Positions 51,632 through 63,600 of a DNA stretch of 64,000 bases are shown in pieces. Within the stretch, counting starts at the first letter, position 1; every line of letters begins with the position of its first letter. The stretch is from contig JAJDTB010000065.1 of NCBI GenBank assembly GCA_022827345.1, forward strand, positions 1 to 64,000, read 5' to 3'. The translations under genes and the position numbers were made by a program. This DNA is from Gemmatimonadota bacterium (GTDB taxonomy: Bacteria > Gemmatimonadota > Gemmatimonadetes > Longimicrobiales > Gaopeijiaceae). Below the pieces are notes generated by a model. That model saw nothing but the letters and a program-made list of their open reading frames with translations. It was not told where the DNA came from and ran no database searches.

Positions 51632-53389
51632 ATGGCATCCGAGCCAGCCGGAAGCGCCCACGGCGTCCGCTACGAACCCGACGAGAAGCCGCCCTGGCCG
51701 CTGGCCGCGGGGCTCGCGCTGCAGTACTCCGTGCTGGCGGTCGGGGGCGTGGTGCTGACGGTGGCGATCGTCCTTCGCAGCGCGGAAAGCAGCGCGGGAT
51801 ACCTGGCGTGGGGGGCATTCGGCGCGCTTCTGGTGAGCGGGGTGGCCACGATCGTGCAGGCGTGGCGCGTGGGGCGCCTGGGGTCCGGCTACGTGCTCAT
51901 GATGGGGACGTCGGGTGCGTTCATCGCGGTGTCGGTGGCGGCGCTCCAGCAGGGGGGACCGGGGCTGCTGGCCACGCTGATCATCGTCTCGTCGCTCTTC
52001 CAGTTCCTGCTCGCGGGGCGGCTGTCGATTCTGCGGCGGATTCTCACGCCGACGGTGGCGGGGACGGTGATCATGCTGATCGCGGTCAACGTGATGCCGT
52101 TCCTCTTCGACTTCATGGACAACGTACCGGAGGGGAGCGCGCCGCTGGCCGCGCCCGTGACCGTGATGGCGACGCTGGTGGTGACGCTGGCGATCATGCT
52201 CAAGTTCACCGGGCCGGTGCGGCTGTGGGGACCGTTGATCGGGATCGTCGCGGGGTGCATCGCGGCGGCGTCCTTCGGGCTGATGGATGGCGGACCGGTG
52301 AGGGAAGCCATGTGGGTCGGCGTGCCGGTGGCGGGCTGGCCGGGACTGGGGTTCGACTTCGGGCCGGCGTTCTGGGCGATTCTGCCCGCCTACACCTTCG
52401 TGACGCTGGTGGGCGCGATCGAGACGATCGGGGACGCGGTGGGCATTCAGCGGGTGTCGTGGCGCGAGCGGCGGGCCACCGACTACCGGGCGGTGCAGGG
52501 AGCGGTGGCGGCGGACGGCTTCGGCAATCTGCTCTCGGGGCTCTTCGCGACGGTTCCGAACACGACCTACTCGAGCAGCGTGTCGGTCGTGGAGATCACG
52601 GGGATCGCGTCGCGCCGGGTGGGGGCGTGCATCGGCCTGATCTTCTGCGTGCTGGCATTCGTGCCGAAGGTTACGCAGGTGCTCCTGATCATCCCCGATC
52701 CGGTGATCGGCGCCTACGCCATGGTCATCATCGCCGTGCTGTTCATGCTCGGCACCCGGATCGTGCTGCAGGACGGAATGGACTACCGGAAGGCCACGGT
52801 GGTCGGGTTCTCGTTCTGGGTCGGGGTCGGCTTCCAGAGCGGCCAGATACCCACCGAAGGCCTGACGCCCTTCCTGCAGCAACTGCTCGACAACGGGATG
52901 ACGTCGGGAGGCCTGACCGCGCTCGTGCTGACGGCGTTCATGGAGCTGACGGGGCCGCGGCGCATGCGCATGCAGACGGAGTTGGAGGTCGCTTCGCTGC
53001 CGAAGATTCACAGGTTCCTGGAGGGATTTGCCGGTCGGCGGGGGTTGGGGGATGATATTGCGGGCCGGTTGGCGCACGCCGCCGAAGAGACGCTGCTGCT
53101 CCTGATCGGGGAGGGGGCGCAGGAGGCCGAGGGTGCCGAAGCGACTGGCAAGCGCCGGCTGCGGCTGACGGCTCGGACCGAATCGGGCGGCGCGGAGCTG
53201 GAGTTCCTGGCCGCGGGCAGCGAGGGCAACATCGAGGATCACCTGGCCGTGGTCGGCACCCACGCGGTCGACGCCACGGAAGAGCACGAGTTCTCGCTGC
53301 GGCTGCTGCGCCACCTTGCGACCTCGGTGCAACACCACAAGTACGAGGACATCGATGTGGTGACCGTGCGGGTTGACCCGGCGGCCTAG
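51632..53389 (+). CDS. second NCS2 permease with C-terminal ATPase-like domain
   Basis: 585 residues, a paralogue of the 7260-9035 protein along its whole length, including the extension. Membrane part: LALQYSVLAVGGVVLTVAIV, GTSGAFIAVSVAAL, TPTVAGTVIMLIAVNVMPFL, FVTLVGAIETIGDAVGIQRV, NTTYSSSVSVVEITGIAS. The C-terminal domain runs LPKIHRFLEGFAGRRGLGDD, AHAAEETLLLLIGEG, then LRLLRHLATSVQHHKYEDID. Conservation of the extension in both copies argues that it works. The spacer before it has a GGGGA...TCCCC inverted repeat (about 51517-51535) next to TTGACA. Confidence 0.87.
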   Translation: MASEPAGSAHGVRYEPDEKPPWPLAAGLALQYSVLAVGGVVLTVAIVLRSAESSAGYLAWGAFGALLVSGVATIVQAWRVGRLGSGYVLMMGTSGAFIAVSVAALQQGGPGLLATLIIVSSLFQFLLAGRLSILRRILTPTVAGTVIMLIAVNVMPFLFDFMDNVPEGSAPLAAPVTVMATLVVTLAIMLKFTGPVRLWGPLIGIVAGCIAAASFGLMDGGPVREAMWVGVPVAGWPGLGFDFGPAFWAILPAYTFVTLVGAIETIGDAVGIQRVSWRERRATDYRAVQGAVAADGFGNLLSGLFATVPNTTYSSSVSVVEITGIASRRVGACIGLIFCVLAFVPKVTQVLLIIPDPVIGAYAMVIIAVLFMLGTRIVLQDGMDYRKATVVGFSFWVGVGFQSGQIPTEGLTPFLQQLLDNGMTSGGLTALVLTAFMELTGPRRMRMQTELEVASLPKIHRFLEGFAGRRGLGDDIAGRLAHAAEETLLLLIGEGAQEAEGAEATGKRRLRLTARTESGGAELEFLAAGSEGNIEDHLAVVGTHAVDATEEHEFSLRLLRHLATSVQHHKYEDIDVVTVRVDPAA

Positions 53390-53392
53390 CGG

Positions 53393-54154
53393 TTACAGCA
53401 CCCCCGGAATGCACGCTTTGCGGTCGGTCGGGTAGTCGTCGAAGCGCTCCCGGTACCACCGATGGTTGCTGAGCGCCCTCGGGCCCAGATTGGCCACCGT
53501 GTACACGAAGAACGCGAGTCCCGCCGTCGACCAGGTCGCCAGCGCCCAACCGCCCCATTCCAGAATCTCTCCCAGGTAGTTCGGGCAGGAGACGTAGCGG
53601 AACGGGCCGCCCCTCGGGATCGAGTAGTCGGCCTCCCCCTTTTTTCGGAGGCGCAGGAGGATGTTGTCGGAGTGAAGGTTCAGGGCGGAACCGGCGAAAA
53701 AGAGAGCCACACCGGCCACGAACCGCGGGTCGGTCAGCCACTCGACGCCATACTCGCCGAGGTGCGAAATGAAGCGCGCGTTCACATAGGCGTTGAGGAC
53801 GTTAAAGGTGAACCCGCTCAGCACCACGACCGCGGGCATCGTCTTGCCGGCGGTACGCGTGCGGAGGGGGTAGATGAACGTCCGGTTCAGGTAATGAAGC
53901 TGCCACATCGCGAGGAACAAAAGGGGAACGGTCGCCGCGGCCGCCCGTCCGGAGGCGTAGACATAACCGAACAGAACCGTCGCCGGGAGTTCCATGACGA
54001 TCCAGCCCAGCCTGTTGGGGACGGCCGGTCCCCAGCCGCTGCCGCCGTAGTGGCGTCCGTAGGGGGCCCTTAAGCGCAGCAGGGGCGTGAAGGTGAGGGC
54101 CGCCAGCGCGAACACGGCCCACACGATCGTGCGGTGAAATGTTGCCTCGGTCAT
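53393..54154 (-). CDS. steroid 5-alpha-reductase / DUF1295-type membrane enzyme
   Basis: 253 residues with about six membrane helices. The C-terminal signature is that of 3-oxo-5-alpha-steroid 4-dehydrogenases and isoprenylcysteine-type methyltransferases: LLRLRKKGEADYSIPRGGPF, RYVSCPNYLGEILEWGGWAL, NHRWYRERFDDYP. Such enzymes reduce enone double bonds with NADPH in sterols and polyprenoids; the bacterial substrate is unknown. The ATG at 54154 is chosen because the first membrane helix (IVWAVFALAALTF) follows. It is divergent from the ACP gene (174 bp) and could be part of a lipid pathway with the PKS (inference). Confidence 0.85.
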   Translation of the reverse strand: MTEATFHRTIVWAVFALAALTFTPLLRLRAPYGRHYGGSGWGPAVPNRLGWIVMELPATVLFGYVYASGRAAAATVPLLFLAMWQLHYLNRTFIYPLRTRTAGKTMPAVVVLSGFTFNVLNAYVNARFISHLGEYGVEWLTDPRFVAGVALFFAGSALNLHSDNILLRLRKKGEADYSIPRGGPFRYVSCPNYLGEILEWGGWALATWSTAGLAFFVYTVANLGPRALSNHRWYRERFDDYPTDRKACIPGVL

Positions 54155-54328
54155 GGGGCGATTTGACGCGGTAGTGCGACATAAGGCGCCGCCTTGTCGC
54201 CAAGGGACGGCGCCCTTTTGACATGGGGCAAGAGCAGGGTTAGACTTGCCATGTCTTGATCCGCGGGGTCGCTGGCCACTGCGGATCTCACCCCACAGCA
54301 CTGACATCCACAAGAGAGCTGAGCACAC

Positions 54329-54562
54329 ATGTCAACGACCGCCGATCGTCTTGTTTCCATGATCAACAAGAACCTCGACCTCGACCACGAACCGGATCTG
54401 AACAAGAGGTTCGAGGATGCCGGCATCAGTTCGATGGTCTGCGTCGAGTTCGTCAGGCTCGTCGAAGCCGAGTTCGGGCTCAGCTTCACCCCGGAAGAAT
54501 GCACTCGCATGGCCACTCTGCAGGGCTTTTGCGACCTGATCGATTCGCGGCTGGCCAACTGA
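54329..54562 (+). CDS. free-standing acyl carrier protein
   Basis: 77 residues, acidic four-helix ACP. The phosphopantetheine site lies in EDAGISSMVCVEFVRLVEAE, where the usual DSL is SSM; the Ser before Met at position ~36 is the expected attachment site. The C-terminal helices LSFTPEECTRMATLQGFCDL end IDSRLAN. It resembles D-alanine/PKS-type discrete ACPs more than the fatty-acid AcpP (DSLD). It converges on the giant PKS with a 40-bp gap and may supply a carrier that the PKS lacks at its C-terminus (inference). Confidence 0.85.
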   Translation: MSTTADRLVSMINKNLDLDHEPDLNKRFEDAGISSMVCVEFVRLVEAEFGLSFTPEECTRMATLQGFCDLIDSRLAN

Positions 54563-54602
54563 TTCGGTCGTCTTCCGGGAGCATCCGCCACGCGGCGGTT
54601 GT

Positions 54603-57600
54603 TCAACTGCCGGGATCGATCCAGTACCGCCGGCGCTCGAACGGGTAGCCGGGGAGCCAGATCCGCCTCCGCTGTTCGCCGGCGAACAGACCCCCGAACG
54701 TGATCGGGAGGCCGGCCTCGTAGGCCCTCGCCACTGACTCGGCGAAGTCGGTGTGCTTTTCGATCGGCGTCTCCGGCCAGCTGTCAAGCCGGGCCGGGCC
54801 CGCCGTCGCACCCGCGCCGATCTCCAGCACGAGCCGCACATTCAGTTCCGCAAGCCGGGCCTTGCAGCGGCCCGGCCGCGGCCGGGCCCGAATCCGTCTC
54901 AGCCAAATGGCGGGATCGGGGGCCTGGCCGGAGTCGATGGCATGGCTCTCGGCCAGGTTGAGCAGGGTCAGCGAGGGGGCGCGTGTGTCTATTCCGGCGA
55001 TGGTGGCTTCCACTTCGGCGAGAGGATCCTGCCTGGCGGCGGATGCACCGCCACCCGCGGGCGCGGCCGCCGCCATGCGCATCCTGGGCTGGGCCATCGC
55101 GGTGCCCCTTGCCGCGGCGATGCGCAATCCGTCGTCCAGGCTGAAGACGCCTGCGGCCCAGGCCGCGGACAGCTCTCCGGCGCCGTCTCCGACCGCCACC
55201 GCGGGCCCAACGCCAACGCTTGCCCAGAGCGCCGTCATCGCGCACTGAACGGAGTACAACGCCGGCTGTGCCCACTCCGGGTCCCGCAGTCTTCCGGCCG
55301 CGCTTTCCCGGCCGAACATCACGTCCAGCAGCGACGCCCCTTCGCGTTCCTCCCGGATCACGGCGTCGCAACGGTCCAGAACGGCTCGCACAACCGGCTC
55401 GCGATCGTACAGCTGCTGCCCCATGCCGGTCTGCTCGCTGCCTTCGGCGGTGTAGATGCAGGCGACTCTGGGTGAGGTGCCGGTCCCGCGATCGTAGGCA
55501 GCTGAGACGTCGACAGCCGCCCCGGCGACCGCGCGCAAGCCGTCGCGCAGGGAATCCAGATCGCGGAACACGACCCCTGACCGATGAGCGAAGTGGCTCC
55601 TCCCAACCCCGGCGGTCCAGGCCAGGTCGTCCAGACGTGGCTCGGGAGGCGCACCGTTTTCGCCCTCGCGGACGGTGTCCAGCCACACGAGATACCGCTC
55701 TGCCAGCTCGCTCAGGGCCGTTGGCGACTTGCCGGAGAGCGGGAGCAAGCGCGTTTCGCGCGGACTGAGCGCGACCGTGGAGTCGGCGTGCGTTTCCGCC
55801 ACCTGCTCCGGCAGGCTGACCTCGACGACCTGGGCCGCACCTGTGGGCCGGGCGCCGTCCATCCCCGGGGGCCCTTCGACGACCACATGCGCGTTGGCCC
55901 CTGACAGCCCGAACGAGCTCACCGCGGCGCGCGGAGGACGATCCGAGTGCTCGGGCCACGCCGTGGCCTCGGCAGTCACCCGGACCGGGATGCCGTCCCA
56001 GTCGACGTGGGGGTTCGGGTTGCGGAAGTGCAGCTGCCCGGGAATGCGGCCCTCGTTCATGGCGAGGATGGTCTTGATCAGGCCGGCGACCCCCGACGCC
56101 GCCTCCAGGTGGCCGATGTTCGTCTTGACCGAGCCGATGAGCAGTGGGCTCTTCGGGTCACGCTCGCGCCCGTAGACCGCCGCCGCGGCCTGAATCTCGA
56201 TCGGGTCTCCCAGATCCGACCCGACGCTGTTGGCCTCCAGGTAGTCGACCTCCGCGGGCGAGACACCCGCCCGGGACAACGCCTCCTCGATCACCCGTTC
56301 CTGCGCCGGTCCGTTCGGAACCGTGAGCGCGGCGGTCGACCCATTGTGATTCACCGCGGAACCCCGGACGACTGCCCAGATTCGGTCGCGGTCGGTCCTC
56401 GCGTCGTCCAGGCGCTTGAGCACCAGCACCCCGCAGCCCTCGCCCCGCACGAATCCGTCCGCGGCCGCATCGAAGGAGCTGCAGCGCCCGGTCGTCGAGA
56501 GCATTCCCGCCTGGTTCATGAACTCAGTGATGTCGGCGGACACGACCGCGTGCACTCCGCCGACGAGCGCCGCGTCGACCTCGCCCCGCTGCAGGGCGGA
56601 CACCGCCTGGTGAACCGCGGCCAGAGAAGAGGCGCATGCCAGGTCCACCGGCACGGACGGGCCGTTGAGTCCCAGCGCGAAGGAAACCCGGCCCGCGGTC
56701 ACGCTGATGGTGCCGCCGAGATACCCGAGCACCAGACCCGCGGCCAGGGCCAGGTCCCTGTAATCCCCGTCGCCGACCCCGGTGAACACGCCCGTGCGGC
56801 TGCCGCGCAGCGTCTCCGGGTCGACGCCCGCGTCCTCGAGGGCGTGCCAGGTCGTTTCGAGCAGCAGCCGCTGCCGCGGGTCCATCGACCGTGCCTCGAG
56901 GGGATGGATGCCGAAGAACCTGGCATCGAACTTGTCGAGGTCCTCGAGGTAGCCGCCCGGATGCCGGGCGTCACCGGTGGACTCGGGGTCGCCGTCCACG
57001 CCGTGCCACGGACCCGGATCGCGCCGTGCGTCGGTGACCATGTCCGCCCCGGCATCGAGCAGTCGCCAGTAGGCGTCGAGATCGGGCGCGCCGGGAAGGC
57101 GGCACGCCATTCCCACGATGGCGATGCCGTCGTCTCCGGGCAGGGCCGGTGCTTCGGGTGCGGAAACGGGTTCGGGCTCCGCTTGGGGAAAGGACGCCGC
57201 GCCGTCCTCCTCGAGCTCCTCGGCCAGGTGGTCGGCCAGGGTCACGATGTCCGGGTAGTCGAAGACCAGGGTATTGGGCGCGGTGTAGGTCCCCGTGAAC
57301 GCCCGGTTGAGCCGGTTGCGCAGCTCAACGGCCATCAGGGAGTCCATCCCCAGGTCGAAGAAGCCGACCGTGGGCGCCGGGGCCGATGGCAGCCGGAGAA
57401 CGGCCTGCACCTCGCCCTGGAGGAACGAAACCAGCACGTTTTCGCGCTCTCCCGACGGCGCCTGCCGCAGCCGGGTCATGACGTCCTGCGACGAGGCCGC
57501 CGCCTCGGCTTCGGTTTCCGCAGTGGCGGCGAGCAGGTCGTCGAGCAGGGGCGGCCGCTCTTCCACGGCCTCTTCGAACACGGCCCAGTCCATCGCCATT

Positions 57601-60600
57601 ACAACGGCCGAGGTCGCGTCTTGGCGCACCAGCCGGTCGAATGCCCGAATGCCCTGCTGCGGGGTGAACCAGCGGCCTCCGAGCGCCGAGCGGCGCTGGT
57701 CGATGCGCTCGCGCTGCTCCGCCGCCTCGCCGATCTCCGACCAGGCCCCCCAGGCGATGGCCTGCCCGGCGAGTCCCAGCGCCCGGCGGTGGCCGGCGAG
57801 CTGGTCCAGGAAGGCGTTGGCCGCGCCGTGGTTCGTCTGCCCGGGGTTGCCCATCACGCCGACGCGGCTGGAGAAGAGGACGAACATGTCCAGGTCGCGG
57901 TCCAGCGTTGCGCGGTGGAGGTGCCATGCGCCGAGGATCTTGGGCGAAAGGACCCGCTCGAACCGCTCCCAGCTCTGGTTGGTGAGCGCCCCGTCCGAGA
58001 GCACTCCCACGCTGTGAACGACGCCGCCGAGGGGAGGCAGATCCCGGTCGATGCGGGTCAGCATCCGGTCGATCGCGCCGGTGTCGGTCACGTCCGCCAG
58101 CTCTACCTCGACGGTCACGCCCCGGTCGCGCAGTGCCCGGATGGTCTCTTCGGCGCCGGCGTCCGGTCCGCGGCGTCCGTTCAGCACGATCGTCCCCGCG
58201 CCCCGCTCTGCCATCCACTCGGCCACGGCGCATCCGATCCCGCCGAGGCCGCCTGTCACGAGATAGGTCCGGTCCTGCCGCAGGCGGCCGCCGGTGATGG
58301 GCGGAGCCGAAACCGCGATCTTGCCCAGATGTCGCGCGGATCGCATGAAGCTCAGCGCGGACCCGGCCTCGGCCAGCGGCCAGCGGCTGTGCACGATCGG
58401 TTCGAGCTCGCCGGTGGAGATGCGCGCCATGATGTCCCGCAGGACCCGCCCCGCCCACTCCGGGTCCGTCTTCTTCACCACGTCCAGCTCGAGGATGTGG
58501 TAGGGCACGTCGGGACGCACCGCCGCCATCTCCTCGTAGCTCAGGATGTCCCGCCTCGCCATTTCCACGAACCGGCCGCCTTGCTTGAGGCAGGCCAGGC
58601 TGGCGTCGATGTAGCCCTCGCTCGTCAGGCTGTTGAGCACCACGTCCACGCCTTCGCCGTTCGTCGCCTCCATGATCTCTTCGCCGAAGGCCGTCGTGCG
58701 GCTGTCGAAGATGTGCCTGACGCCCAGTGACCTGAGGTAGTCCTGCTTGGGCGCGCTCGCGGTGGCGAAGACCTCCGCTCCCGCCGCGTGCACCAGCTGG
58801 ACCGCGGCGAGGCCCACGCCCCCGGCGGCGGCGTGCACGAGTACGCGCTCGCCGGGTTCCAGGCCGGTGAAGTCGAAGGAAAGCGCCGCCGAAACGAACG
58901 CGCTCGGGATCGTCGCGAGCCCGGTCGCCGAGATTCCCCCGGGTGCGGGCGCGACCAGCTCCTCGTGCGTGATCATGTCCGGCCCGAACGCGCCGAACCC
59001 CATTCCGACCACATGATCGCCGACGGAAACGTTGGATACCTCGGCGCCGACCTCGACGATGCGCCCGCACATCTCACGGCCCAGCAGTCCCTCTTCGATG
59101 AACCCGAGCGACCGGAAAACGTCCCAGAAGTTCAGTCCGGCGGCCTCGACTTCGACGCGAACCTCCCGCGGATCGAGCGCGCGCACGGGAAGCTTCAGCA
59201 CGAACGGCCTGTCGAACACGCCGTCCGGATCGGGGGCGAGCACCCAGCTCGTTTCGTCTGGGAGGGTCAGCCGCGGCGCACCGTCCTCGGTTCGTACCAG
59301 GCGCGCCACCGAGCGGCGGCCGCGACGGTACGCGATGTGATTCTCGAGGTCGGGGTACATCAGTTCGTTCGCCAGGTCCGGTACCGGTGCCATCGGGGCG
59401 GGGTCGAGGTCGAGCATTCGTGGCTTGAGGTGCGCCGCCTCGCGCTCCACGCCCTTGCCGAAGCCCCACAGTGCCGCGCCGGCCAGGCTGCCTCCGCGCT
59501 CGCGTTCCAGCACCTGCGCGCCGCTTGTCACGAGCCACAATCCCATTTCGGGAGTCGCGCCCGCGTCGCCCACGCCCTGAACCATGGCCAGCGCGGACTC
59601 GCCAGCGAGTGTCACGTCCCGCCACATCTCTTCGGTGGTGGCCTGTTCTCCGGTGCCGTCCAGAGCCACGAGGTGCACGACTCCGCAGAAGGGAACATCG
59701 GCGGGCAGGTCGTCAATGAGCGACTGCCACGCCTCTCGCCGCTGCATCTCGATGGCCGTGGTCACGCCGGGTGCGGTCGTAACCCGCCCCTCGGCATCCG
59801 CTCCCTTGGGGCACGCCAGCACCACGGTCTGATTGCGAGCTCGCAGGTCCCCGGCCAACTGCGCCGCCAGCCCGGCCGAGCGACCGCTCGCGCCGCCGGC
59901 CACCACCCACGCACCCGCGGGCTCGGTCACCACCGAGGGCCCCTGCGCCACGATCACGCCCTTGTCGGGCACGGTGACGGTGTCGGCCTCGTCCACGCCC
60001 AGCACCTCCACCTCGCCGAAACCGGCGTTGCCGAGCGCCTGCCTCCAGACCGCCGGGCTCGCGAGCGCGTGACGGGGGCGGTAGTCGTCGGCGAACCTCC
60101 ACCACCCGTCGAGCTGCCCGAAGGTCAGGTCCATCCAGCCCAGGCCGCTGAGGTTCTCGAGTGCGACCAGCTGTCCGGAGGGCGCGAGGAGGCGGCGGCA
60201 GTGGTCCAGCGTCTCGTCCAGTGAGCGCGTCGCGTGCAGGACGTTGGAGGCGATGATGAGGTCGTAGCCGTGCAGGTCGAAACCCTGTCCGACGGGATCC
60301 TTCTCGATGTCGAGCGGCCGGTACTCGATGCATCCGCCGCCGTCGCCGAAGCGCGCTTCGGCCTCCGAGAAGAAGCCGGCGGAGATGTCGGTGTACACGT
60401 AATCGAACCCGCCCTTCGGGAGGATCGGCAGGATGGAAGCGGTCGCCGATCCGGTCCCGGCGCCGACCTCGATCACGCGCAGGCGCCTTCCCCGGGGCAG
60501 CGAATCGACCAGGGCGCGGACCGCCACCTCCAGCATGCGGTTCGCGGCGCGCGCGACCGGAGCCTTGAGGTAGAGGTCGGCGGCGGTGGGTTCACCGCTG

Positions 60601-63600
60601 CTGAAGAGGAGGGTCAGGGGGTCTTCGCGGCCGTGCAGGACGTCGGGCAGCGCCGCGGCCGAGCGCCGGAACAGTCCGGTCTCGGTCTGGCCGTGGGCGT
60701 ACCGCTCCAGCATGACGGCGGCGTGCCCGTCGAGATCGGAGGGCAGATCCGGGGGCCATGGATCCTTCGAGCCCAACTCGACGACGAACGTGCCGTCCTC
60801 CTTCTCGCGGAGCGCACCCGCCCGGGCTGCCATCTCGAGGATTCTCCTGAAGAGGCGGCTGTGCTCGGCCAGGACGCCGAGCCGTTCCCTCAACTCCTCG
60901 GAATCGACGACCGCACCCGGGATGCGCTGCCAGCCCAGCCGGTCCAGCGTCCCCAGCGCGTAGGACCACGACCACTGCTCCAGATCCCGCAGCAGCGAGT
61001 TCCGGTCGTCATGGTCGACCCCTGACTCGGCCAGGTACTCCGACCAGGTCTGCGCCCCGGCCTTCACCGCCCCCGGAGCCGGGAAGAAGTCCGCGGACGG
61101 CATGCCGTCGGCAAGCGCGCATTCCCGCCATACCACCTCGTAGAGGAGGTCGCTGACGCCTTCGCCCGCCGAGAGCAGCGAGGCGCGGGTCGCACGCTTC
61201 ACCGTGTACCCGCCGATGATCCCCAGCAACAGCCCATCGGGGTCGTAGATGCGCATTTCGCCGGTGAGGACCTCGGGGGGCTCGCCCGGCTGCGATTCCG
61301 CCTCCCGGGAGGCCTCGCTCAGGCGCACATGGCAGAACACCCGCTCCGGCAGCTGGCCGGTCGTGAACGAGAGCCGCTCCCAGCCGAAGGGCAGGAAGGT
61401 GATGCCGCCATGGGGTCCGTCCAGGTCGCGCGCCGAGCCCATGACCTGAAAGCACCCGTCCAGGACCAGTGGGTGGAGGTCGAGCCCGCTTCCCCCGGCC
61501 CCCTCGGGCAGCCTTACCTCGCCCAACGCCTCTCCCGGACCGGACCAGAGGCCGCGCAATGTCTGGAAGAACGGACCCAGACCGACCTTGCCTTCCGCGC
61601 GGGCCCGGTAGTACCCCGCCACATCGGCCGGCGAGAGCCTCGCCTTGATCCCCTCCAGGTCGATTCGCTCCGCGGGATCGCCAGCCACGGCGCCCAGCGG
61701 CAACCGGCCCTCCACGTGCACTGTCCAATCCCCGCCGCTCCCCCGGCTGTAGATCCGGAAGCGCCGCGCCGACACCTGATCCGGCGCGTCGAGGACGAAC
61801 TGGATCGTCCGGCTCTCGTCGCCGTCTTCGGCGCTCTTCGGGAAAACCAGCGCGCTGTGCAGCTGCATGTCCTCCACGATCACCGGCCCGCCGCTCAGCA
61901 GGGCGGACGCCGATGTGGCCATGGCCCCGTACAGCGCTCCGGGCACGACGACCTGGCCGAACACCCGGTGGTCTTCGAGCCACTGCGGGTCCGCCACGAA
62001 AAGCTCGGACTCGAAGGCGACCTCGCCGCCAGCCGAGTCGTGACGAGTGCCGAGCAGGGGGTGCCCGGTGCCTCCGCGACGGCGTTTCGGCGCATCGAGC
62101 CAGTAGTGAGACCGCTGGAACGGGTAGCCCGGCAGCGAGATCCGCCTGCGCGATTCCCCGGCAAAGAGGGCCTCGAAACGGATCGGGAGCCCGGCCTCAT
62201 ATGCGCCGGCGACCGCAGGTGCGAAGGCGCCGATTCCTGCTCCGGCACCCTCTGAGGGCGGCCCGGCCAGAGTCCCCTGGACGCGCGGCGCCGAAGCGCG
62301 GGACGATTCCGGCCACGCGGCGAGCGCCATCGGCAACAGCACCGAACGCGGGCCGATCTCGATGACCATGTCCACCCCGGAGTCGGCCAGGGTCCGGATC
62401 CCGCTCGCGAACGCGACCTTCTCGCGGGCGTGCCGCCTCCAGTAGGCCCCGTCCAGCCGCTGTCCGGACTCGACCGCGCGGCCCGTCAGGTTGCTGACGA
62501 AGGTCACGTCCCGCTGCTCGATGGCGACGCCGTCCAGGGACGCTTCGAGGTCGTCCAGGATCGGGTCGGCCAGCGCGCTGTGGAATGCCTTCGCCGTGTT
62601 GAGGCGAACCACGCGGACGCTCTCCGAATCGAAGCGGTCCGAGAGCGCCTGGATGCCCTCCGCCGGGCCACTCACCACCTGGTGGGTGCCGTTATCCCCC
62701 GAAATGCTGACCGGGACCCCGGAAGACGCCGCGTTGAAGGCCTCGACCTCGGCCGCCACCCTCTCCGGCGGCGCGAACACCGCGGCCATGGCACCCGCCT
62801 TCATGCCGGACATCAGCGACCCCCGCGCGCACGCAAAGCGCATTCCGTCCTCGAGGCTGAATACCCCCGCAGCTTGCGCCGCGGCGATCTCCCCGACGCT
62901 GTGGCCCAGCACTACATCCGGGCGCACGCCCACGCTCGACCAGAGCGCCGTCAGCGCGCACTCCAGCGCGTAGAGGGCGGGCTGCTCCCAGGCCGTGTCG
63001 CCCAGGTCACCCACCGCCCCGGCCCTGCCGAACATGACGTCGAGCAGGGATGTTCCCCGCACTTCCCGGAACACCTCTTCGCAGCGATCCAGCACGGCCC
63101 GCGCCACGGGCTCGGCCTCGTAGAGGGCACGACCCATGCCGGCCCACTGGCTCCCCTGACCGGTGTACGCAAACGCCACCCGGGAAGACGCCCGCGCCGC
63201 TTCGTCGCCGGTCCGCTCGGCCGCGGCCTCCAGCCCCTCCCGCAGCGACGCGGCGTCGCGAAACACGACCCCGGCGCGGTGATCGAAGTGGCGCCGGCCC
63301 ACGCCCGCCGTCCAGGCCGCGTCGGCAAGCAGCGATTCAGGCGCGATCCCGGCGGTGGAAGCGTCGGCATCCAGTTCGTCGAGCCAAGCCAGGTACCGGC
63401 CAGCCAATTCACGGAGCGCCGAGCCGGACCTTGCCGACAAGGGCAGGATGCGCGCGCCGCGCGGTTGAGCCGCACCGTCCAACGGCATGTCCGTCCCGGT
63501 GGGAAGCGAAACGGCGACAGCCTGTGGGGCTCCCAGTGGCTTGCGGCCATCAGCGCGATACTCCTCCACCACCGCGTGCGCGTTCGTGCCCGATATCCCG

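Noticed and set aside
56000-58730. Long plus-strand frames opposite the PKS (900 codons and more)
   Set aside because: The minus strand carries continuous PKS domains with motifs in order; the plus frames are His/Arg/Gly-rich complements.
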